This document shows positions 1 through 13,271 of a stretch of DNA of 64,000 bases, one piece after another. The DNA is taken from the NCBI GenBank assembly GCA_029379385.1, contig CM055608.1, positions 25,046,350 to 25,110,349 of the forward strand, given 5' to 3'. Under the pieces are notes generated by a model, which worked only from the letters and a program-made list of their open reading frames with translations, did no database searches and had not been told where the DNA came from. Source of the DNA: Quillaja saponaria (Eukaryota; Streptophyta; Magnoliopsida; Fabales; Quillajaceae). How positions within the stretch are numbered: position 1 is the first letter of the stretch; the number at the start of each line of letters is the position of its first letter. The translations under genes were made by a program, and so were the position numbers.

Positions 1-86
1 GAAGTTGTTGCCACTGCACAGATGATAAGCAATCCTTAACTGTCTGGTATAATTCCTTGTTCATATAATATGGCTTTCAATTACAG

Positions 87-1859
87 GTTTTGGTTGTTTT
101 CTGCGGGCCCGGTATTGTAAAAGTTAATGTGATTCGTGGCATAGCAACTCAGATTGTTAATAGAGAAGGTCTAACTGGGATGATATTAATAGTACAGGAC
201 CAAGTAACTAGCCAGGCTCTGAAAGCTGTAAAGCCTTTCCAGTTCAAGGTTGAAATATTCCAGGTTTGTTTTCCTGCTGATATTGTTTCTTTTTTATTTG
301 AAAGGGAAATAGCATCTATTTGTTTTTATGTATGATTTAGCAGTTTGCTTAATCAAGATCAATAGATCATGCATAGTTTTCTGCTTAACCAGTTTTTTGA
401 GTTAGTCTTTTAAAGTATCTTATTGAAGAAGCACTGTATAATGTCTTGGAGAATACGTAAGTATTGACCGGCTGATCTTAAGCTAGCAGTTAGACATAGA
501 GCATGGATTTGGTCCTATTGCAGCAACGATAATTCATCTTAAAGAAATGAACATTTTTGACATGTAGTCAAGTCAACACCTTTCCCTTCTTGTTGCCCAC
601 TGATCAGTTACATGGGAGATGAAATGCGCAGTGGATGCTACATTTCTTTAAGCTAGCTGATTTGCAGGTTGATTAGGCTTAGGTTGAGACATATCTTGGT
701 GATGATACATGCGGTACTTCCCACAATCTGATCCTGTTGTTGCTTTCTATTGAAACGCCTTTGAGATGTTGGTATTATATAGCACAGAGAAGAGAATGAT
801 AGATTCTCTACTATTTAGTGGAAATTACTTCATAAAGTTGGTTTGTTTTTATCTTTAAGGGCATATATCAGGTGCTATTAATTCTAGATAACTGTATCTC
901 ATGAAAAATGTACTCATTGGTGATGCCCTCGTGTATATATGGCTTTCTGATATTGCGGGAGTTGTTGGAGGATAAAAATTGGCGTTTGAGCAAAGGTAAA
1001 TATATTTTTCTGACTTCGGGTGCTTAAAGATTGATCACATTTTACATTTAATAGTTTGGCGTTGTAGTCAATCTTGCTATGAGGCGAGCATATGTCCTCA
1101 AAAGAAACATACATCCACTTAACATAATGATTGCACAGGAAAGTTATCTTTATATAACTGCGAAAGTTCATTGATGAAGTTGGGAGGACTGGTTATGCAT
1201 GTATGTTTCTTGTTCTCTGTGGATGTTATGCCCTCTATGAACTTGTGCTTATTTTCTTTTCTGATTTACATACAAATAAAATTTTCTATCTAATGCTCCA
1301 AAATCTGATCCTGGCTTTTTTCTTTGTCAGATCACTGACTTGCTTGTAAATATTACCAAGCATGTTTTGAAGCCAAAGCATCGGGTTCTTACTAATCGAG
1401 AAAAACAGAATCTTTTAAAGAAGTACAATATAGAAGAAAAGCAGGTCAGTAGTTAAAATTGAGGAAGTTATTAACTGAATTACCCCAGGAGTTAACGCCT
1501 TACTATATTTGTTTCCTTTTTTTTATGGTACATGTCCAAATGATAATAAAATTTTCACTGCAAACGATTGACAATATTTATTTATATTGTGAATTTGCTA
1601 ATAATATGAAATGAACATACTTATTGGAAGTTGATCTAAAAAATATAATGCTATTGAGGTCAATGGAGGTGTAGGCCTTCAAATTTTGTCTCCTCTCTTG
1701 TAACTTCATTTCAAGTTTGGTTTTTATCCTCAGCTTCCCCGACTATTACAACAAGATGCAATTGCTCGGTATTATGGACTTGAGAGGGGGCAGGTGGTCA
1801 AAGTTACATATGGAGGTGAAATCACCCAGTCGCATGTTACTTACCGTTGTGTCTGGTGA
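87..1859 (+). CDS. NRPE5: DNA-directed RNA polymerase V subunit 5 (NRPE5-like), 3' part of gene
   Basis: This is the C-terminal part of an RPB5-family subunit of nuclear RNA polymerase. Three exons are visible: 87-263, 1331-1444 and 1734-1859, all phase 0 with AG/GT borders and stop TGA at 1857-1859. They encode 138 residues; the first exon(s) lie left of the window. The middle section holds the RPB5 core ([11 protein letters not shown], then [11 protein letters not shown]). The last two exons hold the assembly domain, with [20 protein letters not shown] and a CVW end. In RPB5 proteins this domain anchors the subunit at the polymerase jaw. The diverged core and the [11 protein letters not shown] tail match NRPE5, the Pol V-specific paralogue used in RNA-directed DNA methylation, better than the canonical NRPB5, which keeps a GRYVTYR-type end. 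That assignment is from remembered family sequences. The gene converges on the transporter gene downstream. Confidence 0.9.
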
Positions 1860-2544
1860 TGCTTTGGTTGGCCAATTTTCTCTTGTATCTTCCTATCCAT
1901 GTTGTAGAACTGTTCTGTTGTATCATGTCTGTGAAACTTCTGCTGTATGAAAACTGTGTAACTTTTGATACTAATGGCCTTGACTACATCTTTTTGTGTA
2001 GACTGAGGTATCAAATTTTGGAAGTAAACAATTGTTCTGTTTTCTCCTCTTCATTTCTTTTTCTTATTTGGGTTGATAATGGAGTCTTTATCCAGTTAAG
2101 GTCAGAATCAAGGGTTTTCCTGTAAGCTTTAAGCAAAATGGTTGGCAATGGGGCAAATAATTAGGTCCAGATACTACCAAATAAATTATTACTTTGAAGT
2201 ATAAAATTATGGTCAGTCTCTAAACTAACAACACAATTTTCTCTCTCAAATTATTTCTTCCATTTTCCTTTTGGTTCTCAAATAATAAAGGATTTTCTAC
2301 TATTTTCCTTCCTCCCAAATGCACCTCTCCACATTGACCAAGAATGTTTCAGAAACGAGGGAATATGGGTTTTGGGGTTTCATTTGCAACACATATGTTG
2401 CCAAAGAGCAACTTTACGTACTATTCTGATAAATTCTATTTGTTCTATGAAATATGAATTATCATAAATCAACAGATATTTACATAGCCAGATAAATGTC
2501 TAGGTAAAAATAGAACGTGAGATAACAAAGTGAAATTACATTGA
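1860..2544. other. Convergent intergenic region (3' UTRs)
   Basis: This 685 bp stretch separates the stop codons of two convergent genes. It must hold both 3' UTRs. Short open frames here lack codon structure or homology, and I see no other gene. Confidence 0.6.
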
Positions 2545-5500
2545 TCAGCTGCTCACAGAAGGCCCGAAGTACATGCAGATTGGTGGATTGATCCTCAAAA
2601 TAGAGAGCATTGCTGATGGAATTGTCCAGATCCCGTCACCGCAGATTAAGCCTGAAGCAACTGCCCCTGCATAGTCCTCTGCATCCTTCTGATTCAATCT
2701 CTCCCACGCAAACAATATCACTGTCCCAACAAACATATCAATAGCAAAAGGAGCACCAATGTAGAAAGGAACTGCCATAGCCATTGGAATAGGTATATAT
2801 TGTGAAATCTTCTTTGGAGTCGCATCCCTTAGAAGGTTCATTACCATGGCTGCCACAAAGAAAACACTACATATTGCCATGCAATGCTTAGGCAGCTCAG
2901 AGAATCCTTCAACACCCAGAATGGCCATTTCTCTGAATATAACTCCATATGGTGCTTTGTACGGACCATCGGGTGATCCAATATCAAAAGCAGTCCAAAA
3001 CAACCAGAAAGTGAGTGGAGCAATCACACATCCCATGCCTGTCCCTACTACTTGGCTCACAAACATCGACTTTGCTGATGATAGGCTGAGGTAACCTGTC
3101 TTGAAGTCTTGCATAAGATCAGCTGCAGTGGAGACAATAGACATCATCACAGAAGAAGATGCTATCCCTGCTATTACCCCACCATTGGGACCTACCAATG
3201 CTGCCATGATGAAAAGACCAATCTTCCCATAAGTGGATGTAAGATTCCAGTCTGTGAGTCCAGTTCCATAAGAGTTGCAAAAGGCAAGAGCAGGTGCAAG
3301 GATGTAGGTGCAGAGAACCAAATACCACTTGAGAGGTGGAAAGATCAATGGTATTGTTGCTGTCGATATTGCAGCCAGACCCACATACCCTGAAGCTGCA
3401 AACCAGGAGGGTATCTTGTCCTTTAAAAATATCTCATCCCTTCTTCTTTGCTCGGTTACCAGCTTAGAACTCTCACCATCTGATGATGCACATACGAGGA
3501 CAATTAAAAATGTACAGTTTTCATCATTGCACTCAAAAACCATGTTGTCAGATTAATTAAGACGTGCACTAGTTAAAGTTATTATTTGATGCCATTGTTA
3601 ATTAAGTATTTGCACAACAAGGGTAGTACTACGCATCATAAACCAGATTTATGCTTTATGAACTGATAAAACTTCCACCAGTAACAGGTATCTATCATCT
3701 ATTAAGGTCAAGAATGAATTAGAACATTATTTACGAATTTACGATAACATGATATCCATCCATAATCAAGCAACAGTTTTACAAGTTTAAATTCAAGGTA
3801 AAGACGATATACAATTTGTTGAAGACAACAGTTGGTAATGAAAATTATGACATCTTTTTGCTACTTTCAATTAGTATTTGTTCAGTTCATACTTAAAAGA
3901 CACTTCATAATTTGACAATTAAACATTAAAATAGCCTAGATATGAAACCGATGGATACTACCTGTACCCAAAAGAAAATATTAAAAAAATATCATACTAC
4001 CATCACTAGAGTAAAAATAACACCATTAAAAAAGTAAGTATGTTCCTAATAACATATGATTCGTCTATGACAGGACCAAACAAACAGGGAATCATATTTA
4101 TAAAATAAGTATATGTCGGGAACTATTTATATCCTCACCTAGAACCTCTATCATGACAGGAAGGTTGGTCTGTTTGGATCTTTGGGCTAACATTTCCTTA
4201 ACTGTAAACATTATAATCTTGATCAAATTGTAAAGACCATCCCCAAGTATAAGGGAAATAGATATAAAGACCTGCAAAAAAGGGGAATACTTTTAGTCCA
4301 GAATCATAGAGAAGATCAAGACCTTATGACATTAAGGGTATACTTCAAGTATTTAAGTAAGAATTGCTTTCTCGTACCTTGTATCCATAAAGTCCTTTAA
4401 AATCATTGCTACCAAGGTCGGCTGGATACCAGTCCCCAGCATGTTTGGAAATAAGGGGCCAGAGAAAACCCCAAGATAATATAGCCCCAAAAAGAACAGA
4501 GCAATTGACAATATGAGGGCAAATAAGACCACATCCAACATAAGTTGGACTGAAGTCAAAGTAGAACCTGCATGAAGAGAAAGTCATTTAAAGGTTCAGC
4601 ACCAGCCCAATATTTGGCCTACTAGAAATGTCCATATCTATTGCACAACGAAACCAAGCAGCGGGCATCATTACCCTGCTCATTTCAGTATTACTCAAAA
4701 TTTAAACTAACATTATATAATATACACTTTCACTTTGAGCTGCCTCAAAGAGACAAACAATTACCCTGTATGGTTAGAGAAATATAAAAAAACTACCTTA
4801 TTAACGTCTATGGGAACCTAAAGCCAGATACTACTTTGATTGGATCCATGTCCGTTGTAAACCCTAGGCTATGGTAACACTAGTTATTAGCCCTACACAC
4901 ATTATGCCACATAGTATCCCTAATTCCAGCAGCATTGTTAATGTATGGCCCAGATTATGAGAGACAAAGGCAGAAAAGACTGAAACAAAGAGAGCCTTAC
5001 GTGTTCTTGAATAGTGTCAATCCAAAGCTTGGGAAATTATCAAATCCACATGAATCACCAATACCGCTGAAGAACCACTTAAAGCAGCTCCAGCATAAAC
5101 TTATGCTCAAATATTTTCCCAGATGGCTGACTTGCTTCCTGTAAGATTTCCATAAAATTATATGATTAATATAAATATACCAATGAAAAAGAATTTAAAA
5201 TGGAGGCAGATTGTGCACGACTATATTCAGAAGTGAAGGTGTCTCCAGAATCCTCTAGTTGAGCCAAAAAATGATAACCAAATTGATTGAGTTGAGGCAC
5301 TAAGTGCACTAATAGTCTAATAACATTACATAGTTTTCAAGTAGCATAAGAATTAAAAAGTGTAAAATAAGAAATGCTCTTGAATGAGATGAAACAATTA
5401 AGAGAGGTTCTAATGCTTACTCTGCAAGTTCAGCTCCAGTTTTTGTATGGAAGCTATTAATTAACATTGCCGTCGCCGTTCCACTGGGATAAGTAAGCTT

Positions 5501-7502
5501 ATAATCCATGACCATAACCTGAAATGTCATGCATGGAGATGATAATACGGGGACTAAGAAACTCTAATCCTAATGAATAATAAGGATTCTGAGCAAACAT
5601 GTAAATGGAACTAAATATTCAAGAGATTGCAAGTGACGAAAATTGCACTTCCTTAAGAAGTACAAGACATAATAATTGTATATCAGTATTAGTTCTCAAA
5701 TTTACATAGAAGACAACTAGCCATTGTCCCACAAGCTTGCTCAACAAAAAGTCAAATATTAATGCTAAATGACTACATAAAAGAAGTTATCGGCGAGAAC
5801 TCAATACAATCACCTGATCAATAGTAGGACAACTGATCCACAACCAAAAGTACGAATTAAGTTAAAATCACAAAATTTTGGCTCACTTTTAAATTTATTA
5901 ACTGCATCAATTGGAGAAAAATCATTGGCACACCCAACAATGGTCCTACAAATACCAATGATGTTAAGAATTGCAGCTACACCAGTTACCTTACGCAGTG
6001 GAACAAGACTAAAAAGCCCAAGGAAACTGACAACAAACATGAAACCAATCATCCAACCCAAGCCTGGGTTCTTGACATCTTCAGCTCGGTTACCCGGGTA
6101 ATCAGAACCTATAAGTTGATATGTTCGCTCATCCATTGCGATCATAGATGACCCAAACCCCCCTGTCAACAATTGTATACTTAGAATATTTGGGAAATAA
6201 AATGAGCACGTTATTAAGAGACTCCATTACCAAGAACTATGATATTACAAAAAATGAAGAAAATGCTAGCGTTCCAAAGTTCAACCAGTTAACTTAAAAT
6301 GAGATTGAAACGAAAAGCACAGGGAAGAAAAGAGCATCGTTGAATAGATTTATATCTTCAACAACTACAGTTTTATCTCACCTATAATTCTTGTCTGCAT
6401 TGCTATTCATTTATCAATGTACAAACTTTTCAAAGGAATATCTCCTGTGGGACTGAAGTCTGAAAATAAGTTTCCACTTTCCAGTGATTTCGTAGTGAAA
6501 AGTGGAAGTGTTTAATCCTTGAAAGAGATTGAGAAATAATTTCAAGATTTATGCTGAATAAAAAAAATAAAATAAAAGGTGCAGGTTTTAAAGCAAAAAA
6601 AGTGCATTCCTGGTGTTGTTGAAATTTTTCGTAGTTTGCATTGTAATACAGATTCGCTGGTAGAAGATTTACATTATGTTCTCAAAATAACAACTTCCAG
6701 ATTTTATTATGGTAACAATTACATCAAGCATTTTGGCAAAATTTACATATTGCTCTTCTTAGTTGTTGTCATAACATCAAGCATTTTGGCAAAATATACA
6801 TATTGCTCTACTTAGTTGTTGTCACCCACTTCTAGAATTATGACAACGCCCCCTCCCACCACACAAGCGCACATGCTCTTTTCCCACACAAGAGTCATAC
6901 TAGGTAATAAATAACATAAGGAACACATAAAAGTTGAAATTCCTAACTTTTAATACCAGAATATGTATATATACAACTCATAAGTAAACCACAAGCGCAG
7001 ATTACCCATTAATCCTGAAAAAGAAAGACTGAAAGAACAAGGAAAATATCATATCAATTATACAGAAAAGATCTCTACATAATAAATAGAAACACACATA
7101 TACATACATAGAAGTAGTAAGATATGAATGAGAAAAAGTGAAATTACCGCTAAACGCGAGGCCATAACAAGCGACAACACATGTCTGAATGACAGTATTC
7201 TCTTGTCTGGTAAATGGTTTGCTGATAAGGCCCAATTTGGACAAGAAGCCTGTCCAGGTCTTAACAAAGAAGAACCCAAGCAGTCCAGCTGAGACATTCA
7301 ACGAAGGGATGATTCCAACAGTCAAATTGAGCTTGTGCGTTATGATACAGAAAAGGGTCCCCAACACCGCACTGACCACCAGCCCTCTTATGGTGATCTG
7401 GTCCTTCCATTCCGGTACTGGCTCGGACTCTCCAGACCTGATTTTCTGGGAATCCAAGAGCAAAGGCTCCGATATCTCCACGGATGAGCTCTCAGTTCCC
7501 AT
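2545..7502 (-). CDS. YSL7: YSL7-type metal-nicotianamine / oligopeptide transporter (OPT family)
   Basis: A complete seven-exon gene. Exons in transcript order are 7502-7148, 6162-5990, 5518-5421, 5138-5001, 4567-4378, 4271-4139 and 3479-2545. All have GT-AG borders and phases that join cleanly, giving about 673 residues, close to the usual 670-690. It is a multi-pass plasma- or endomembrane OPT carrier; the YSL clade moves metal-nicotianamine complexes or small peptides. Diagnostic pieces include the soluble N-terminus up to [87 protein letters not shown] and [16 protein letters not shown]. The ATG at 7502 begins an acidic N-terminus like that of YSL5/7/8. No frame is broken. A Mutator-like element sits 1.2 kb upstream of the start codon. 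Clade assignment (YSL5/7/8) is firm; YSL7 itself is the best guess. Confidence 0.93.
6721..6823. repeat. Tandem duplication of ~53 bp in YSL7 intron 1
   Basis: Two near-identical copies follow one another (from 6721 and from 6774). Each starts ACATCAAGCATTTTGGCAAA and ends in CTTAGTTGTTGTCA, with a few substitutions between copies. It lies in the intron between the first two YSL7 coding exons. Confidence 0.85.
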
Positions 7503-8708
7503 CGAAGCTATTTTTCTCTGGCCCGGGATATGGATTCAACCGAAGAACCAGATCTGCATCTGTGCAGATATGCAGCACAAGATGATTACAGATACTGCAC
7601 TGGGTGAAATATTTATAAAGAGCATATCTTTAACAGATAACAATTAAATCGTTTCACCAAAAAGAAGTAGATGAAATGAAAATCCAAGACTCCATGAAAC
7701 AATTAGATATAAAATGTATGTGAAGATAGACATCAGAGAATCCTATGAATCTGTATGTAAAACATACCATGAGTCATGTGATGGTTTCTATTACTGCAAT
7801 CACTTTTAGCAAAGGTTGCAAGTATGCTATACCCCACACTTGTTTCCCCAGAAAAAGCATTGTTTAAAAAGATAAACAATACAATGGAGAGATAGATTTG
7901 TATACAAATAGCAGTCCAGAACTGTAATATTAATCTCCACACAATCTCATTGATTAATAGAAAGGAATTTAATCCAACTATAATTAACAATAATAATGCC
8001 CAAATACAGAAAAATCAAACTACGAAATCAACCAAAAACAGCCCACTATGGCAGATGTTCAGGAAACGAAAACCCATATCCAAATTCAAAGCATAGAGAA
8101 CAATAAAAGAAATAAAAGGTGAACAAGAAAATGGACATTGGGCAACTAAAAGTAGAGACCTGCTGCTACCTGACAATTGGATAACCTCTCTGACCAAACA
8201 AACAATTATGCTGGATCAGATTTATCCTTTATACGTGAATAAACAACAATCTAAATTGGATGGAAAACAAAACAGGAAAGGAAAAACAATCACAACTCGA
8301 AAAGGAAATATACCCATAAACTAATAGTAATCACCAACAGCAAAAAGCTTCAAATCAAACCAAAAGAGAAGCCCAAAAAAACCTGAATCTAAAATCACAT
8401 AAATCAAACAAAAACCCAAGTGAAAAGTCACAAAATTCACAATTAGAACGGAGTATTGTAAGTCAAAGTTAATTAAAGGCAATGGAAATGCACAAATATG
8501 TTCATCAATGTACTAAAATTTTGGTATTAATTGATAAACTCAGGAAGAAGCATTCTTACCTAGAGTCCTCTCTACTCAAGTAATCAGAACGGAGATATAG
8601 CCTCAATAAGACTTAGAAAAGATGATGATATTCACAAGCATCGATTAACTCAAACCCATTTAGTGCAAAAATCCAAATGTTAAAAAGAAGATGACGAGGA
8701 CGACCGAG
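7503..8708 (-). promoter_or_regulatory. YSL7 5' leader / proximal promoter region
   Basis: No other gene is visible in these 1.2 kb. On the minus strand, AG|GTAAGAAT near 8563 is a good splice donor, and polypyrimidine/AG sites occur nearer the ATG. A spliced 5' UTR, common in this transporter clade, is therefore likely but not proven. The upstream edge is cut by the MULE target duplication. Confidence 0.4.
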
Positions 8709-8717
8709 GAGATACGG
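8709..8717. repeat. Left target-site duplication of the MULE
   Basis: GAGATACGG, matching 8 of 9 bases with GAGATATGG directly after the right terminus (17849-17857). Nine-base duplications are typical of Mutator-like elements. The single C/T difference suggests the insertion is not very recent. Confidence 0.85.
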
Positions 8718-8824
8718 GGGTTTTTGTACAGAAGTGTCAAATTACCAATTTTATCCAAAATAGTAATTTTTTTAGTCAGTATAGGTTAAACTCAGAAATC
8801 ATATTTTCAAAAAATAGTTTTTGG
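8718..8824 (+). repeat. Left terminal inverted repeat of the MULE
   Basis: It aligns with the reverse complement of 17740-17848 with moderate divergence and small indels. The most conserved blocks are the outer 16 bases, the T-rich block around 8770 and the GGTTAAACTC / GGGTAAACTC segment. Confidence 0.85.
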
Positions 8825-8901
8825 ATTTTACTCACCATGTCACTCAACAGATCCCATAACACACATCTCATGAGCCCACATGGTGACGTTAGATTGGGAC
8901 T

Positions 8902-8935
8902 GAAACCAGCTTTATAAAAGCCGGTTTCAGACTGT
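8902..8935. repeat. Subterminal hairpin, left end of MULE
   Basis: An imperfect palindrome: CTGAAACCAGCTTT, a short ATA loop, then AAAGCCGGTTTCAG. The same motif family recurs twice near the right end of the element. Confidence 0.8.
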
Positions 8936-8974
8936 ATAGGTTTCAGGCTACCCTGCAACCTAGCGATGCAGCAC

Positions 8975-9062
8975 ACGTACCGGCCCCCCGTAATAAACGT
9001 GCTCGCATACCGGCCCCTCCCAGCAATTATCGTGCTCATGTACCACCCCTTGCAATAATCAA
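8975..9062. repeat. Subterminal tandem repeat, ~32 bp unit, left end of MULE
   Basis: Three diverged units share the core CGTGCTC-N-(C/T)ATACCGGCCCC-type sequence followed by an AATAAT-like end. The units include GTACCGGCCCC, CATACCGGCCCCTCC and the weaker TGTACCACCCC. They sit just inside the left terminus, where MULE transposases of other families bind; that function is inferred. Confidence 0.65.
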
Positions 9063-9239
9063 AGTTCTCTATAATACAGAAGACACTCTCACTACTCCTC
9101 ACTTTCATCAGTGAGACTCTCCTCACCTTTCTTCACAGACTTTTCTCCAACAAACTCAACCCATTCATCCTTCATTTTTCTTTATCTGTAATCACCTTCA
9201 TCCCTTTCATCCGTTAATATTTTCATGCTCTTCTTTTTT

Positions 9240-10440
9240 GATCTCCCTCACGTTTTATTTGCAAGCAAAATCTTGGTAAGTTATAAAAATTTTAATTTAA
9301 AAAATTATTATTATTATTAGTTAAATTAAATTATTTTATTTATAATATATTATTTTTAAAAATTTTAATCATATATATTACGATTAATTTATATTATTTA
9401 TTATAATTAGTAATATTTAATTATTAATTATTTAAATTACGTATACCATTTAATTTTTTTAAAATAAAATATAAATAGAAATTATATAAACCATTTATTG
9501 TTAAAATCGATATATATGTTCTATTATTCTAAGTTTTTTTTTTTTTTTTTTTTAGGATTATTGTTGAAATCACATTGCCGGTGTTGATACTTTTTGCTCA
9601 TTTGATTTTTACCTGGTAAGTCATAAAGTTGTATTTATTTTGTAGAATGTTATATTTATTATTGTTGTATGCATGTACCTATATTTGCAGTAGTTTTATA
9701 TTATAATTGTTGAAATATTAATTTTTATTATTTGTTATAATTAAAAATTGGTTGTAATTGTAATTTTTATGATAATTGCAATAATTAGTATATTTATGAT
9801 ATGATAAATTATTAAATTTTTCTTGTTTAAATTAATAAATAATATTTATAAGTTTAAAATAGTAATTATGTGACACTTAAATTAATTAGTAATTTTGTGA
9901 CGTTTAAATTAATATATTTATTAGGAAATTAAAATTTAATTAATTCATAATAATTATGGTAAGTAATATACCTATGATAAATAGTGATTTTATTATTTTG
10001 TAAGAAATAGTAATTTTATTTTAAAATTAGTGACTAATTTATAAATAGTATTTTTTTTTTTTTTTGGGAAATTTATAGTAATATATTTATGATAGATAAA
10101 TTTTTTTGTATTTGTATGTTTTAATGTAATTAATTTATAGACAATATATTTATGTTTTAATATGTAATTATATTTTTTATTATTTAATTAATTCATAATA
10201 GGCATAATTAATATTTATAATTAACTTAAAGATGAAACCATAATATTTTAATATAATTAATTTAAATTATACATTATAAGTAATAAATTTGTGTTGTTTG
10301 AATTAATTAGTAATTTGGATAGTTTTAATTTGAATTAATTGTGATGTTTGAATTAATTAGTAATTTGGGTATTATAATTTGAATCATTTATTATGATTAG
10401 TAGTCTATAGTTAATCTATGTAAATTAGTGAATTCATTAA
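9240..10440. other. AT-rich non-coding stretch of the MULE
   Basis: A long stretch of near-pure A/T with no coding frame lies between the left subterminal region and the transposase. GTAATTTG/GTAATTTTGTG-like phrases recur loosely (about 9865-10370). Nothing else is seen. Confidence 0.6.
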
Positions 10441-10444
10441 CAAT

Positions 10445-12977
10445 ATGAGGAGGAAATTTTATAATATTTTAAAACATTTTGAAGGTACAAGTTTGATAAT
10501 GAAAGAAATTGGAATTATGTGTTACATTAATGGTGAGATGCGTACTGGTTCGAACGAGCTTGAATACGATTCAGGTCCCGTTAAGTGCATTCATGTACCC
10601 AAGCGTATCAAGTATGCAGAGTTTCATGCTCATTTATGCAAGTCCTTAAAGGTTAATAGAAGAAGAGAGTACCTGACTATAATTTGTCGATGTCCAAGTA
10701 CTATTAATAATTTAACCCACTATAGTCCAGTTGCAGTAGCTGATGATGAGGACTTGTACAGCATGTTATAACATGCCAGTGCCAAGGCCCTGGTTTTATT
10801 TTAGAGATCTATTTACATAGGCACGCACTTCATGATGAGTCCCTGTCTCGTGTTCAGAGTCAGGATACACTTGACCCGGTTCTTGAAAACATATTCATGG
10901 AATCCCCCACCACTAGGCGACAGTATGATCAGCTCAGTTCTCATGATGCAGGAGAAGCATCAGCATCTCCTAGGCTGCATTCACCGATGAATTACTCAGA
11001 AGCTCCTGGTATAAATGATGTTATTGGCGATGGAGAAGATATCATTGATTTGAACGTTGATCCTCATTTTAACATTGAAGTGGATGATGATGATATTATC
11101 AAAGCTCCTGAAGAAGATTTATTTACCGAATATATCCCGAATCCCTTCTACACGAACGTGAACATTGCCAGGGCACATGCAGTAAACCCTGTTATTGTTC
11201 CAAATGCATAATGAGAGTTGCATAATGAATTTTACAATGGCATGCTGTTCAACATGAAGGCCGAGTTAAAAAATACGATTAAATACTGGCACATTATGAA
11301 TCACGTGGCTTTCATAGTCGTTGAGTTCAAAAAGGACACACGGGATATCAGGTACAATCTCTACGAACAGGGTTACAAGTGGAGGTTGCGAGGACAATTT
11401 AGTAAAAGATTTGAAAAGTTTCAGATTACGAAATTGGATGTCGCTCACAGCTGTGTTTATAGCGGAATGACTCATGATCATTATAATCTGAACAAGGGGA
11501 TCATTGCTGAATATATCAAAAATACCATAAATGAAGACCCCACTACACCAGGAGCTGTGTTGCTTACAATGATAAAAGATCACTTCCATTATAGTCCAAG
11601 TTTGAGCAAAATATTCAAAGCGAAGAAGAAAGCAATAAATCTTGTGTTTGGTAATTGAGAGGAATCCTAGAATGAGCTTCCTAGATATTTAAATGCACTT
11701 CGTGTCACCAATCCCGGCACACACTTCGAATGGAAAGTGAACCCAACTAATAATCCTGGACAAGTTATATTCCAACGAGTATTCTGGGCTTTTGGGCAAT
11801 CTATCGAGGCCTTCCATCATTGTAGACCAGTTCTTCAGATTGACGGCACATTCCTATGTGGAAAGTACAAGGGAAAATTGTTGGTTGCAACTGGTGTTGA
11901 TGGTAACAATAGTTTAGTTCCAGTTGCATTTACAGTTGTTGAGGAGGAGAACACAGATAGTTGAGGATGATTTTTAAGTTTGCTTCGCATGCATGTAACG
12001 CAACGGGTGGGTATTTGCTTAATATATGATTGTCATGCCGGGATAATTGCTGCTGTTTCAGATCCTCAGAATGGCTGGACTGAGCCTTATGGGTATCACC
12101 GTTTTTGTATTAGGCATATTGCAAGCAACTTTCATAAGACCCACAAGAATATGAAAGCAAAGAATCTCCTCATCCACACTGCGAGTCAAACTCAAAAACG
12201 CAAATTCGATAAATATTTTGAGAAGTTTGTTCACTTGGACTCTAAGTACGTTGCATGGATTGGTAGAATTTCGTTGGAGCAGTGGGCATTGGCACATGAT
12301 GGAGGTCACCGGTTTGACTTCATGACCACGAACTTGGGGGAGTGCATGAACAATGTCTTGAAGGGAGCGCAACAAGTCCCAATCACTGCACTGGTGCGGT
12401 TGACATTTTACCGGTGTGTTAAATATTTTGTGGAACATCTGGCGTACATTAATGCTCAGCTAAATGCTGGCAATCAATACACAACCGACACTATAGAAAA
12501 AATTCAAAATTGGGCAGAGAGAGCAGGTGGACACGAGTTGAGACAGTTTCATACTTATTTGGGGACAATTGAAATAAAGACGCAATTTTGTGGATGGCAA
12601 GCCCAAAAGGGCAGCAACCGGCATACTGTGCGTTTAAATGAAAGAACTTGCACATGCAACAAACCCCAGCAATACATTCTCCGGTGCTCGCATGTTATAG
12701 CAGCTTGTGCAAGCATGCATCTGAACTATAATGACTTTATTGGGGAGTGGTATAAACTGAGAAATCAAGAGCTTGTATACACTCTACAATTCAACCCAGT
12801 GATGCACGATGACTATTGGCCATAATTCCAGTTCCCCCATGTGCTTCCCGACATGTCCAAATTGCGAAAGAAGGATAGGCCGAAAACACATTGCAATCCT
12901 CGAGGCAACATAGGTGTGGTTTATGTAGGCCGGAGGGACACAATCGTAAAAATTGTCCTAACATTACACGATCTTAA
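10445..12977 (+). pseudogene. MuDR-type transposase pseudogene (PB1-like, DBD, MULE DDE, SWIM, CCHC)
   Basis: The order of parts matches plant MuDR/FAR1-like MULE transposases. A PB1-like N-terminus (10445-10768; YINGEMRTGSNELEYDSGPVK) is followed by an acidic linker. A MuDR DNA-binding region (about 11218-11655) and the catalytic MULE domain (about 11737-12430) follow. The catalytic domain keeps the first Asp in LQIDGTFLCGKYKG and a second Asp in LIYDCHAGIIAAV. A SWIM finger (ERTCTCNKPQQYILRCSHVIAAC, near 12640-12710) and a C-terminal zinc knuckle (RCGLCRPEGHNRKNC, 12912-12956) complete it. From 10897 to 12825 the frame is unbroken by indels but carries stops at 11209, 11212, 11656, 11668, 11962, 11968 and 12823. 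A frameshift separates the PB1-like part, and another precedes the zinc knuckle. The copy cannot encode transposase. Confidence 0.93.
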
Positions 12978-13271
12978 AAGACAAGTTCCATTATCGCATT
13001 CTTTACTTTAATGTAAATGTAAGAGTTTTCTTATTTATGTGGTGTTTCTAGTTTTTATTATGTAGATATTAGGCATTATGTCCCCTACATGTCATGTAAA
13101 ATTATTTTGAAATTAATAAACATTATTATCGTGTATTATTGTAATATTATTAAGAATTTTTCAAGTATTTGTCATTTTATCTAAGTCTTTCCCCATTAAA
13201 TTAAATCGTAACATTATTGTTGTGTATGCATATTAACATTGTATTTGATTTGTCTTTTGTTATGCAGATTC

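Noticed and set aside
2846..3393. Plus-strand frames opposite YSL7 exon 7
   Set aside because: They are antisense shadows of a conserved coding exon.
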